This document shows positions 1-7,469 of a stretch of 64,000 nucleotides of DNA, piece by piece; positions within the stretch are counted from its first letter, which is position 1; the number at the start of each line of letters is the position of its first letter. This DNA comes from Hymenobacter sp. GOD-10R (GTDB taxonomy: Bacteria; Bacteroidota; Bacteroidia; Cytophagales; Hymenobacteraceae). Under the pieces are notes generated by a model. The model made no database searches, was not told the DNA's origin, and was given only the letters and a program-made list of their open reading frames with translations. The translations under genes were made by a program, and so were the position numbers. The stretch is from assembly GCF_035609205.1 (NCBI RefSeq), contig NZ_CP141188.1, positions 1 through 64,000 of the forward strand, read 5' to 3'.

Positions 1-420
1 GTCTACGTGCGCACGTTGCTGACGACTTCGGGTTGGCCCGCGCGCAGTCAAGTGGGCGAACAGGCCGCCACCACAATTTTTCTGGTGGTTCAACACTCCA
101 ACCGCGCCTTGATCCGCCAATACCTGCCGGCCTTACGCAAACGCGTCCGGCAAGGGGAGGCCAGTCAAACCGATGCGGCGCTGATGGAGGACCGCTTGCG
201 CATGTTCTCGGGCAAAAAACAGCGTTTTGGCACGCAGACCGCCAATTGGGTCCGTCAGGATGGCACCCTGGTGATCTGGCCCATCCAGCAGCCCGCTCGG
301 GTCAATCGCTACCGGCAAGCGCTTGGGTTTCCCACCACGGTAGAACAAAATGCAGCGAAGCTGGGCGCCGTCTACAATCCGAAAGAGCGGTTACCGTCTC
401 CGAAAGTAGTGATGCCCTAA
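1..420 (+). CDS. DUF6624-like protein, C-terminal part
   Basis: The reading frame is open from base 1 and ends at the TAA at 418-420, so this is the 3' part of a gene that starts outside the window. The residues read like the conserved C-terminal half of DUF6624: a helix with QYLPALRK, then LMEDRLRM, GKKQRFGTQ, a Trp-Pro-Ile stretch and a closing NRYRQALGF segment. The GTG at base 7 is the first possible start in the window but probably not the real one. The biochemical role of DUF6624 is not established. An IS1182 copy lies 107 bases downstream, so this gene marks the flank of the insertion. The family call rests on motif memory only. Confidence 0.6.
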   Translation, partial: VYVRTLLTTSGWPARSQVGEQAATTIFLVVQHSNRALIRQYLPALRKRVRQGEASQTDAALMEDRLRMFSGKKQRFGTQTANWVRQDGTLVIWPIQQPARVNRYRQALGFPTTVEQNAAKLGAVYNPKERLPSPKVVMP

Positions 421-527
421 AGCAATTTAGCCGCAGGTCAATAGTCAGTGGCAGCGAACACCCTTCAAATGTGCTCCGCAGAACGTCGTAAGGCCACGGA
501 TGCGCTTATAACATTCTGCAAACGCTC

Positions 528-2146
528 GTGGCTGTTGCAGAACTCACCGCCCGTTCGAGCCAGCCAGGTTTCGCAGCGCTTTCGTGCGGTTACGCCGGTG
601 GCGTTGCCTGCAGCGGAGCATGAACGGTGGTGCAGGTGGTAGCAGGGGTAGTACCCGGGCCATTCCCAACTGCAGCTTAGGTTGATGACGCAGGAGCTTT
701 TTCAGATTATAGGCCACTGCCGCCAGCAGCATACACTTGTGCGCGCCGGCTTGCCCGCGTACGTTGATGCGGCGCAAGCCATAGTGGTGCAGCAAGTTGC
801 CGAATACGGGTTCGATGGTGCGTTGTCGCACACGGCGCATGTGCTGCCCTTGGCGGCTGCGCTGCCGATGCCAGGCCCGATGATAGGCCGCGTCAAAAGC
901 GGAGCGATTCAGTTGCTTATGGTCCGCGTAGGGGACGCAACTCGCCTTGAAGGGACAGTGCTGGCAATCCTGATAGAAGGCTCGATAATGTTTCATCCAG
1001 TTGCCATCAGCGGTAGAGCGGTACTTGCGAAAGGGCAGCGGCTTATCTGCTCGGCACCGATATTCATCGACGCGGGCGTGGTAAGTAAAGCCCTCCACGA
1101 TCGGTTTGTAGGCGCCAAACACGGGTATCCACGGGGTAACACCACTATTTTCGAGCAGGGCATAGTTAAAGCCATTGGAGTAGCCCGTATCGGCAACCAA
1201 GTCCCGCAACTGCAAGTCATTGGCCGTTAGACGTTGCTGCAGGTGCTGCACAATCCGAGGTAAGTGCAGGCTGTCGCGACTGTCCGCTAAGTTCGCTTGC
1301 ACATGGCTGATGACCCCCTGGGCGGTATCCACGACTAGGCTGCACAGGTAGTTCAAAGCGCGCGCTTTGCCGGGCTTGATGGAGATGCGGGCTTCCGGAT
1401 CGGTAGGGCTATAGTGCGTTTTGTTGCTCAGCAAGCGCGCTTGGGGACGGGTAGCGCCCAAGGAACCGGGCTCCTGTTGTCGCTTGGCTTGGCGCGCCGC
1501 CTCATAGCGGAGTTGATGGGCTGGCGCGGAACGAATCGAGGCCGGGTGTGGCGTGGCCGGTGTTTTCGGGGTGCTCCCCACGATGGTTAAGGTCGGCCAC
1601 ACTGCTTGTACTGGCTGCTTTTCGCACAGGCTGTCGAGGGAGGCATTGGCTTTCACCAGGGCGGAGTCCACGGTCTGCGTGTCGCCGGCCACCAAGCCGT
1701 GTTGCACGCAGAGGCTAAAGACGCGGTCGAAGAGTTGCTCAAAAAGTGCCGCCGGGTAGAGTTGGCGGGTGCGGCTCACAGTGGAGTGCCAGGGCAGGGC
1801 TTCGTCGAGCTCGTAGCCCAGAAAGTAGAGCAGGTCCAGCCGCATCGCACAGTGCTCGAGCAGGCGGCGGTCGCTGGTGATGTTTTCCAAGTAGCCAATG
1901 AGCACCAGCTTGAAGAACACGACCGGGTCGAGCGAGGGCTGCCCGGTGTGGCTATACAGGCCTTGGGTGGCTTCATAGAGGAAGCCCAGGTCCAAGAGCG
2001 CGTCGAGTCGCCGGTAGAAGTTATGCGTGGGCACCCGCTCGGAGAGGCGGAAGTGCGTGACGAGCTGATCGGTGAACTGCTTCTTGCCTTGCATCTTCCC
2101 TCTACGCGAATGGCTTCCCGCTGACTAGCACTTCTGCAACAGCCAC
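528..2146 (-). mobile_element. IS1182-family insertion sequence, copy 1
   Basis: The element is bounded by a perfect inverted repeat, GTGGCTGTTGCAGAA at 528-542 and its complement at 2132-2146. It is flanked on both sides by GCTC (524-527 and 2147-2150), read as a 4-bp target duplication; because of the flanking bases the boundary is uncertain by one or two bases. It carries one transposase gene on the minus strand. It matches the copy at 61788-63406 throughout, apart from C versus T at 1906/63166, which is silent in the transposase. The intact ends, intact gene and near identity indicate recent activity. Confidence 0.9.
544..2094 (-). CDS. IS1182-family DDE transposase
   Basis: A 516-residue transposase that fills the element almost end to end; its stop lies two bases inside the left inverted repeat. 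The catalytic acidic residues fit the family: the Asp of DTQTVDSALVKA (about residue 140), the Asp of LVADTGYSN (about 300) and the Glu of RTIEPVFGN (about 430), followed by the HYGLRRINVRG block typical of the IS1182/IS5-like DDE group. The N-terminal third has the usual YSHTGQPSLDP and DLLYFLGY motifs. It would cut and join the element's ends as a DNA transposase. There is no frameshift or missing residue, so it is probably functional. A proline- and arginine-rich tail of about 50 residues follows the catalytic core. Confidence 0.92.
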   Translation of the reverse strand: MQGKKQFTDQLVTHFRLSERVPTHNFYRRLDALLDLGFLYEATQGLYSHTGQPSLDPVVFFKLVLIGYLENITSDRRLLEHCAMRLDLLYFLGYELDEALPWHSTVSRTRQLYPAALFEQLFDRVFSLCVQHGLVAGDTQTVDSALVKANASLDSLCEKQPVQAVWPTLTIVGSTPKTPATPHPASIRSAPAHQLRYEAARQAKRQQEPGSLGATRPQARLLSNKTHYSPTDPEARISIKPGKARALNYLCSLVVDTAQGVISHVQANLADSRDSLHLPRIVQHLQQRLTANDLQLRDLVADTGYSNGFNYALLENSGVTPWIPVFGAYKPIVEGFTYHARVDEYRCRADKPLPFRKYRSTADGNWMKHYRAFYQDCQHCPFKASCVPYADHKQLNRSAFDAAYHRAWHRQRSRQGQHMRRVRQRTIEPVFGNLLHHYGLRRINVRGQAGAHKCMLLAAVAYNLKKLLRHQPKLQLGMARVLPLLPPAPPFMLRCRQRHRRNRTKALRNLAGSNGR

Positions 2147-2268
2147 GCTCCCTCACAGAACGTTATAAGCTGCTCTGCTTACGCTCGCTCTCGACAAGCG
2201 AGAGATTACTGAGGCTTGGGCTTTGTGCTTACCGCTTGTACGGGACTCATGGTTTATGTCTTGCTTGG

Positions 2269-2663
2269 TTACAGGAACAAGAAATCCCGCATAGGCCGCT
2301 CCTGGCAAGCTGGGTAGACGTCGGCCAGCTGTTGAAAGAAGGGCGACTTGATTAGCACGGCTTGTTTCGTAAAGAATCGCGCAGAATCAACAATTCTTCC
2401 ACCGCATTGTCACTGCGCTCTTTATGCTCGCTCAGCTTCGCGTGAAGCACGTAGCTCAATTCATTCACCACCGCCCACACGAGGGGTTCTTTGTCAGAAA
2501 ACAGGTGGGTCACCCGGCTTTCAGGCAAACCCACATGGTCGGCGAAGTCAGCCAGCGCTACTGTGGCAATACCGTGTTGCAGGTATAGCTCCTGCGCGGC
2601 CGCCATGATGCGCTCGCGGTCAGCCGGCTCATCTGGGTAAGGAATTGCAGGTAAGGCACTCAT
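2269..2663 (-). pseudogene. TetR-type regulator, frameshifted and truncated
   Basis: Reading leftward from the ATG at 2663, the first ~100 residues form a TetR N-terminal domain: RERIMAAAQELYLQHG, then a helix-turn-helix with VALADFADHVGLPESRVTHLF. The frame ends at a TAA at 2352-2354 after RNKPC. Shifting one frame at that point continues the fold as LIKSPFFQQLADVYPAC and RDFLFL, which reads like the start of the TetR ligand domain, before a second stop at 2269-2271. The missing ~100 residues and the frameshift make this a dead gene. It sits 54 bases after a second, intact TetR gene, so it may be what remains of a paralogue. Confidence 0.6.
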
Positions 2664-2716
2664 AGGGGGGAGGGTGGGTAAAGCGAGGAGCGAGGAGCGC
2701 AGAAGGTCGCGAGGTT

Positions 2717-3307
2717 TCAAAGCCCAGTCGAGTAGCGTTTAAGGCCCTGCAGAAAATGTTGCATCAACTGCTCGTAAATCCGCCGGGGCGCAAAGCGCTC
2801 GGCCGGGAAAAGCTGGCCATCAGCAAGCCATTCCAGCTGGGCCAGCAGGAGCCGCCCGAGTACCTCGGCATCCAGGTTGGGTCGAAAGAGCCGCTCGGCT
2901 ATGCCCCGACGGAGGCAAGCCGTCAGCAAGTCATAGAACTCCCGCTGGTAAGTGGTCCACCAGGGTCTCGATAAAGCAGGATATTGCGTGCGCAAGTCGG
3001 TCACCAGTTGCACGGAAACTTCGCTCACCTGAGTGGCCTGCCAACTGGTTAACCGCGCCAGGCCCACTTCGGCAGTTGACGCTTGGTCTACCCATCGGCC
3101 CAGCGCACGAGTTTGGCCCAGGTGCTCGGCAAGCAGGGCCCCCACTAAGCTCTCTTTCGATATGAACTGTCGGTAAATGGTCTTCTTGGAGATGCGCAAC
3201 TGCGTGGCTAGTCGATCCATTGTCGCCTGACGCAGGGGCACACCGCTCAGAAGCAGGTTGCGGGTAGCCTCGATAAGCAGGTGGCATAGGGTAGGATCAG
3301 GAAGCAT
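2717..3307 (-). CDS. TetR/AcrR family transcriptional regulator
   Basis: A 196-residue protein of normal TetR length. The N-terminal ~60 residues hold the DNA-binding domain with the helix-turn-helix MDRLATQLRISKKTIYRQF followed by SKESLVGALL. The rest is a helical ligand-binding domain with no readable ligand specificity. The stop overlaps a possible TTG start of the damaged TetR gene downstream, and the start lies three bases after the stop of the acyl-carrier-like gene, so the two are probably one transcript. A truncated TolC-like gene lies just upstream of that pair; TetR regulators commonly control efflux operons, so this looks like the surviving regulatory end of such an operon. That role is inferred from neighbours. 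Confidence 0.85.
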   Translation of the reverse strand: MLPDPTLCHLLIEATRNLLLSGVPLRQATMDRLATQLRISKKTIYRQFISKESLVGALLAEHLGQTRALGRWVDQASTAEVGLARLTSWQATQVSEVSVQLVTDLRTQYPALSRPWWTTYQREFYDLLTACLRRGIAERLFRPNLDAEVLGRLLLAQLEWLADGQLFPAERFAPRRIYEQLMQHFLQGLKRYSTGL

Positions 3308-3310
3308 GAG

Positions 3311-3586
3311 TTAGGCCGCTTGCTGAGATAAATGCGCTTGCACGTAGCACACGAAGTCACTCACCTTATGCAGGGGTACCTCATCGGGGATCGTGAGCTG
3401 AAAGTGGCGTTCCACCTCTAAGATGATATCGACTACATCAATCGTGTCGAACCCCAATTCGCGGTCCAGCGAAGTACTAGGTTGTAAGTGCCGCAGCCCG
3501 ATTCCTTTCCGTTGGCTAATAATACGCCGCACCTGCTGAGTAAGGGCAGCGGCTGAAGTGAGCGAATGACCAGTGGATGAAGCCAT
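3311..3586 (-). CDS. Acyl carrier protein-like, Thr at the carrier site
   Basis: A 91-residue protein with the length and helix pattern of acyl carrier proteins: QQVRRIISQRKGIG, LQPSTSLDRELGFD, then DVVDIILEVERHF and IPDEVPLHKVSDFVCYV. The phosphopantetheine arm normally joins Ser in a D-S-L motif; here the aligned motif is LGFDTID, with codon ACG for Thr. It may be modified poorly or not at all, and could act as a structural or regulatory ACP homologue rather than a fatty-acid carrier. It lies between the TetR gene (3-base gap) and a truncated TolC-like gene (gap about 50 bases) on the same strand. No ketosynthase or other biosynthetic gene is nearby. Confidence 0.8.
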   Translation of the reverse strand: MASSTGHSLTSAAALTQQVRRIISQRKGIGLRHLQPSTSLDRELGFDTIDVVDIILEVERHFQLTIPDEVPLHKVSDFVCYVQAHLSQQAA

Positions 3587-3639
3587 AAAAGCAAGTAATA
3601 GCGAGGCTAGAAAACCAGCGTCGGGTGGGAAATAAGGGG

Positions 3640-4670
3640 TTAATTGTCTTGGCCGGTAGCTTGGCGGTAGGCTGCCAAGCGCACCCGGTACTGCGTGCGG
3701 GCTTCCACTAGATTGTCGGCCGCCGTTTGCACTTGCGTTTGGGCGTCGAGCAAATCATTCAGGGTGGACAAGCCGTTGTTGTAGGTGTCGTGGTTCACCT
3801 TCAAGTTTTCTTGGGTCTGGGCCACGGCCGCTTCCATTACCTGCGTGCGCTTGTAGGCTTCCAGTAAATCGAGCCAATACTGCTGGGTTTGCAGCTCCAG
3901 CAGTTCGGTGGTATTCTGCTGGGTGTTTTGGGCGATTTTCTCGCGTACGACTCGTTGGTCGCGTACATGCTTGGCCTCAAAACGGCCGGAGATGGGCACC
4001 GAGATAGTACCCAGAAACAGGCCGCTGCTACTCGCATCTGAACCTTGAAACTTGGTCGTGTAGGCCGTGGCGCCCACGGACACCTGCGGCAAATACTGAC
4101 CCTGAGACTGCCGGGTTTGCAACTGCTCGGCCGTCAGGCTGCGCTGCAGTAGCTGGTACTCCGGCCGGGTTTTTACCGCTTCGGCGGGCGCTTTGAACAG
4201 TCCCTGCGGGTCTTGCACCGCCAGGTTGACATCGGTGAACACCAGCGTGGAATCGTACGGCACGCCCACGTACTGGCAGAAGCTGCGGATGGCCAGCTGG
4301 CGGCCGCTGCGCAATTGTACCCGCCTGAGGGCCAGCTGATTGCGCTGGAGCTGCACCTTCATCACGTCATTGTGCACGGCCAGGCCCGCCTTGTAGCTGT
4401 CATTCACCTGTTTATAGATGCCGGTGAGTTGCTTTTCGGTCGCATCGAGCGTGCCGAGCTTGGCGGTGAGAGCGACGATCTGGTAATAACGCTCTTCAGT
4501 AGTCAGCGCCACTTCGCGCTCAGCCACCAGCAGTTGGTCGCGGGTCACATCCACTTGCAGGTCAGCCAGCTTATTACCGGTGCGTATCTGTCCGCCCGCG
4601 TAGAGCGGCTCCAGGGCCGTGACGGAGGCCGTGCCAAAACTCTTGACGCCCGCGTACTGGAACGGGACCA
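3640..4670 (-). pseudogene. TolC-like outer-membrane efflux protein, 5'-truncated
   Basis: About 340 residues of a TolC/OEP protein: two runs of long amphipathic helices rich in Gln, Ala and Leu, with typical stretches such as YAGGQIRTGNKLADLQ near the start, YQIVALTAKLGTLDATEKQL, RPEYQLLQRSL mid-protein and TYNNGLSTLNDLLDAQTQVQ at the end. Full-length members are about 430-480 residues with a signal peptide; here the signal and the first ~100 residues are missing. The only starts are a TTG or ATG inside what should be the middle of the first helical repeat. The 5' edge coincides with the start of a Fis-HTH fragment on the other strand (about 4655-4670), so a recombination breakpoint falls there. 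It would not reach the outer membrane. Confidence 0.75.
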
Positions 4671-4809
4671 TATTCAAGCCGCGCTACAGCACACCGGGGG
4701 GCGCGTAAGTGGCCCGAAGGGTGCTGCCCTGCTGCTGGGCCTAAAGGCGACTACACTGGAGGCCCGTATGAAAAAGCTCGGTTTGGAGCGCACCATTGTG
4801 CGCGTGTAG
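4657..4809 (+). pseudogene. Fis-type HTH fragment of a sigma-54 activator
   Basis: The last ~50 codons of this frame read ERDHIQAALQ, GGRVSGPKGAALLLGLK, then TTLEARMKKLG and a stop. This is the C-terminal Fis-type helix-turn-helix found at the end of sigma-54-dependent (NtrC/FhlA-like) response regulators. No AAA+ domain precedes it: upstream is the antisense of the TolC fragment. It is therefore the orphaned 3' end of an activator gene joined to foreign DNA at about 4655-4670. The longer frame from 4213 is a chance extension through the antisense of the TolC gene. Confidence 0.7.
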
Positions 4810-4849
4810 ATCCGTATGCTTTTACTGCGGCTATTAACCTCGTTTGGCT

Positions 4850-4952
4850 GAACAACCCACCTCATTTTAGGAGTATCAAAAGCTGTGTTTATGTGAAACA
4901 GGAGCAGTTTCTCAGGTATTCTGTTCACCGAAACAACAGTTTTTGCGAGAAA
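4850..4952. repeat. ~100-bp repeated element, copy A
   Basis: The stretch shares ordered blocks with 38489-38590: CTGAAC at the start, then TTTAGGAGTA, TTTCTCA, and GTTCA-CGAAAC followed by GTTT-TGCGA. Spacing is the same apart from one base. Both copies lie just beyond the 3' end of a response-regulator gene. It may be a decayed transposon end, a small non-autonomous element or a shared regulatory segment; I cannot tell which. Confidence 0.4.
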
Positions 4953-4987
4953 ACTGCCAACCTATTTCCATACAAGACAAGCCGCCA

Positions 4988-5585
4988 TTATCGACTGAAG
5001 CGGGCACGCAGGAGCTGTACGGCTCTTTCGTAGGAAGCCCCAATCGGGATAGCCGTACCCGCGACAGTCACTTCTTGGCGCGCTATTTTTTCTACCTTCT
5101 CCACGGCCACAATATAGGAGCGGTGCACCCGCACGAAGTATGGCGCGGGTAGCTGCCGCAACGCGTCAGCCGGGGTTTGACGCATGAGTACCCGCCGGGT
5201 TGGTAGCACATACGTCAGGTAGTTGCCGTCGGCTTCCAGGTACAGGATATCGTGGAGCCGTAATCGCTCCTCTTCGTAGCCGGTTTTTACCAAAATGCTG
5301 GGGCTACTGGCGCTACCCCGCGCGGTTTGTCGTTCCAGCGCCCGAGCACAGGCTTTGGTGAACCGCGCCAGGGAAAAGGGCTTGAGCAGGTAATCAACGG
5401 CGTCAAGTTCAAAGCCCTGTACGGCGTAGTCGGAGTAGGCCGTGGTGAAGATGATGAGGGGTGCCCGGGAAAGCCCCTGCACCAACTCCACGCCTGTCAG
5501 GTCGGGCATGTGAATGTCCACGAAGAGTACATCCATGGGATGGGCTTGCAGGAAAGCGAGGGCTGTGAAGGCGGGGCTTAATTTG
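4988..5585 (-). pseudogene. LytTR response regulator, 5'-truncated
   Basis: From the first ATG (5536) the protein is 182 residues: the last two thirds of a receiver domain, then a LytTR DNA-binding domain. Visible receiver parts are VLFVDIHMPDLTG with the phospho-acceptor Asp, IIFTTAYSDYAVQGFELDAVDYLLKPF with the Thr and Lys of the switch. LytTR parts are LRLHDILYLEADGNYL and FVRVHRSYIV. Homologous coding continues in frame upstream as TALAFLQAHP to about 5585 but without a start codon, then homology ends. The acidic pocket and first helix of the receiver (~45 residues) are therefore lost. No LytS-type kinase is adjacent. It could still give a constitutive or inactive DNA-binding protein if started at 5536. 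Confidence 0.7.
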
Positions 5586-5922
5586 TCCTCTATTGATATC
5601 AGTTCAGCGTGATTTCATCAAACTTATATATCAGTAAATCGAGGTCAGAATAGTCCACATTGAGCACTGAGTTTTAGTCGGTGCCGTTACCTAGGTCGGC
5701 TACCTACATGGCCGTTACAATTTGATTAGCCGCTACGTTTGGCTATATCCTGGTCACGTTGCCGCAGTTTGATCCTCCGTCGTTGTACATTCATTAAGGC
5801 TCAGCAGCATCAAGCACCAGATACGTATACGAGTATATCGTATGAGGTACTCTATCTACGTACTCAGGTAAATGACCCATTCATACCCGCACTAACACTG
5901 CATAGCAGCGGCACACGATTGC
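5586..5922. other. Non-coding gap between truncated LytTR gene and PUL
   Basis: No convincing gene on either strand. It marks the right-hand boundary of the fragment zone and the downstream end of the PUL. The first ACCTAGGT palindrome of the window lies here at 5689-5696. Confidence 0.6.
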
Positions 5923-7137
5923 TTATTGAAACGTCACCCCCAAAGGAGACGCTATCCGCTGGGCGTAGGCAGCGAGGTACTGGTCCCAGTCGGCAGCTGT
6001 TTTAAACTGCCCGCTTTTCGTCCATCCGAAACCAGCATAATACACTACCTGCCCCTTAGTGGGTGTGGTCCTGACTAAGAGGTGGCTCTGCTCTTTGGCC
6101 TTGGTGCGCCGGTCTTGCCAGCCTTGTACCTGGTGCGGGGCCACCACAATACCCGTACCTAGGTAGGCATCATCCATAGGCTCCCAGTACCGGAACCAGC
6201 CTTGTTTTGACTCGCCCTTCACCTGTCCTTGCACGCCTTTGGACTCAGCGTGCAGGGTGGTACCAATAGTTAAATTCGGCAGGGGCTTATCGGCTGACAG
6301 CTGCTCCTCGAAGCGCGTGAGGTTGGAACCTAGGTCCAGGCTGATGATTTTCTTTTCCTGCACGGTGCGGCCGCCTGCTTGCCAGGGCGCATAGGTGAGC
6401 ACAAACAAGGTGCGGATGGGACCTTTGGCCAAGGTCTTGTAGCTGGTAAAATTGCGGGAAACGTAGAGCGAATCCTTCTCCCAGATGCCAATGCCAGCAA
6501 AGCCGCGGCTGTCGCCTACGTGGTAGGGATCGTAGCCTTCGCCGTGGTCGATGTGGTAGTAGCCAGCTTGCTTCCCGTTCTCGGCGTACCACATATCGAT
6601 AATGGAACGGGGCACGCGCTTAAGCCAGCAGTCCATGCCGCTGGTGAGCGTACCACTGGGCTCCTTAGCTACCACCAAGCGCTCAGCCTCCGGGCCGTAG
6701 GTGCGAAAAGCGACCCGGTCGTTTTCCCAGGCGTAGTCGTCGGTGCGCTCGGGCACGAAGCGAGAATAGGTGGTGTACTGTCTTTGGGGCTGTTGTACAG
6801 CGCCATTCAGACTTCCGGTAATAGTGAATACTTGGGTACCGTTTGCTTTGATATCGGTTTGAAATAGCAGCTCATCGATGCGGCCATCACCGTTATTGTC
6901 CACGGGTTGACTTACCAACGTTTTACCCCCCGCGTCTTTTACCAGCAGGTCCGCCGCCCCATATTGCTTTAGCAGCGTGCTCAGTTGGCTGGCCGGCACG
7001 CTGATGGTTTCAGCGCGGCGGTCCACACCTAGCTTGTTATGCACCGTTACCGTTTTTGAGTTAGCAGTAGGTTGTGAGGAGCTTGGCAGACAAGTTGCTA
7101 GCAGGGCAGCGAGGGAAAGAGTGGCGGCGTAATGCAT
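5923..7137 (-). CDS. DUF4861 family lipoprotein
   Basis: A 404-residue secreted protein. It starts with a short signal sequence with a possible lipobox (LLATC at about residues 12-16), so it is likely tethered to a membrane. The remainder matches DUF4861, beta-rich proteins that accompany uronic-acid-degrading enzymes in Bacteroidota PULs; recognisable parts are DNNGDGRIDELLFQ, YGPEAERL, MDCWLKRVP, IDHGEGYDPYHVGDSRGFAG and a late YYAGFGW. Its reaction is not established. It is the last gene of the PUL in transcription order, after a remnant and the GH28-like gene. Intact length and coding character suggest it is functional. Confidence 0.75.
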   Translation of the reverse strand: MHYAATLSLAALLATCLPSSSQPTANSKTVTVHNKLGVDRRAETISVPASQLSTLLKQYGAADLLVKDAGGKTLVSQPVDNNGDGRIDELLFQTDIKANGTQVFTITGSLNGAVQQPQRQYTTYSRFVPERTDDYAWENDRVAFRTYGPEAERLVVAKEPSGTLTSGMDCWLKRVPRSIIDMWYAENGKQAGYYHIDHGEGYDPYHVGDSRGFAGIGIWEKDSLYVSRNFTSYKTLAKGPIRTLFVLTYAPWQAGGRTVQEKKIISLDLGSNLTRFEEQLSADKPLPNLTIGTTLHAESKGVQGQVKGESKQGWFRYWEPMDDAYLGTGIVVAPHQVQGWQDRRTKAKEQSHLLVRTTPTKGQVVYYAGFGWTKSGQFKTAADWDQYLAAYAQRIASPLGVTFQ

Positions 7138-7211
7138 GAAGGAATAGTAGGCTTGACTTAAAGGAGAAAAAAGCTGACCAAGCAGATGACTTAGCCGCTG
7201 TTAGGGCGAGC

Positions 7212-7469
7212 TCATTTAGCTAGGTAAAAGGTTTGGGTTACCGGTTCCGCCGGTTGAAGCTCCGGCTCCACGCTGCGGCCGTACTGCCACGCTACTACGA
7301 TCACCTTCAGCGGCAACTTGGCGCGCAGAGGTACTTGTGCAGGAATGATCGTATTGCCTTTGATTTCAGCGGGCCAATCCTGTACGCAGTACTGCACCGG
7401 CACGCCAGCCACGGCCATAAGCTGCTTGTTATTAGCTAGGATCGGCTGCACTTGACTGCCTTCCGCTGC
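7212..7469 (-). pseudogene. Orphan C-terminal domain, relic of an esterase-like gene
   Basis: About 80 codons ending in VTQTFYLAK closely resemble the end of the alpha/beta hydrolase encoded at 13841-15511. Shared features are GVPVQYCVQ / GLPVRYYVR, PLRAKLPLKV / PPRSKLPLKV, VVAWQYGR / VVAWQRGR and the final QTFYL. There is no signal peptide and no room for an independent domain start beyond a GTG at 7451. The frame is continuous with that of the GH28-like gene: the codons follow directly after its TGA (7470-7472) with no shift. It is either a leftover from a duplicated esterase gene or a domain once fused to the GH28-like protein. Confidence 0.6.

Noticed and set aside
682..1230. Plus-strand frame inside the IS (repeated in copy 2)
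   Set aside because: Antisense to the transposase gene, with no family resemblance; open only because of GC-rich codon structure.
4213..4809. Long plus-strand frame across the TolC fragment
   Set aside because: Only its last ~50 codons resemble a protein (Fis HTH). The rest is the antisense of the TolC coding sequence.
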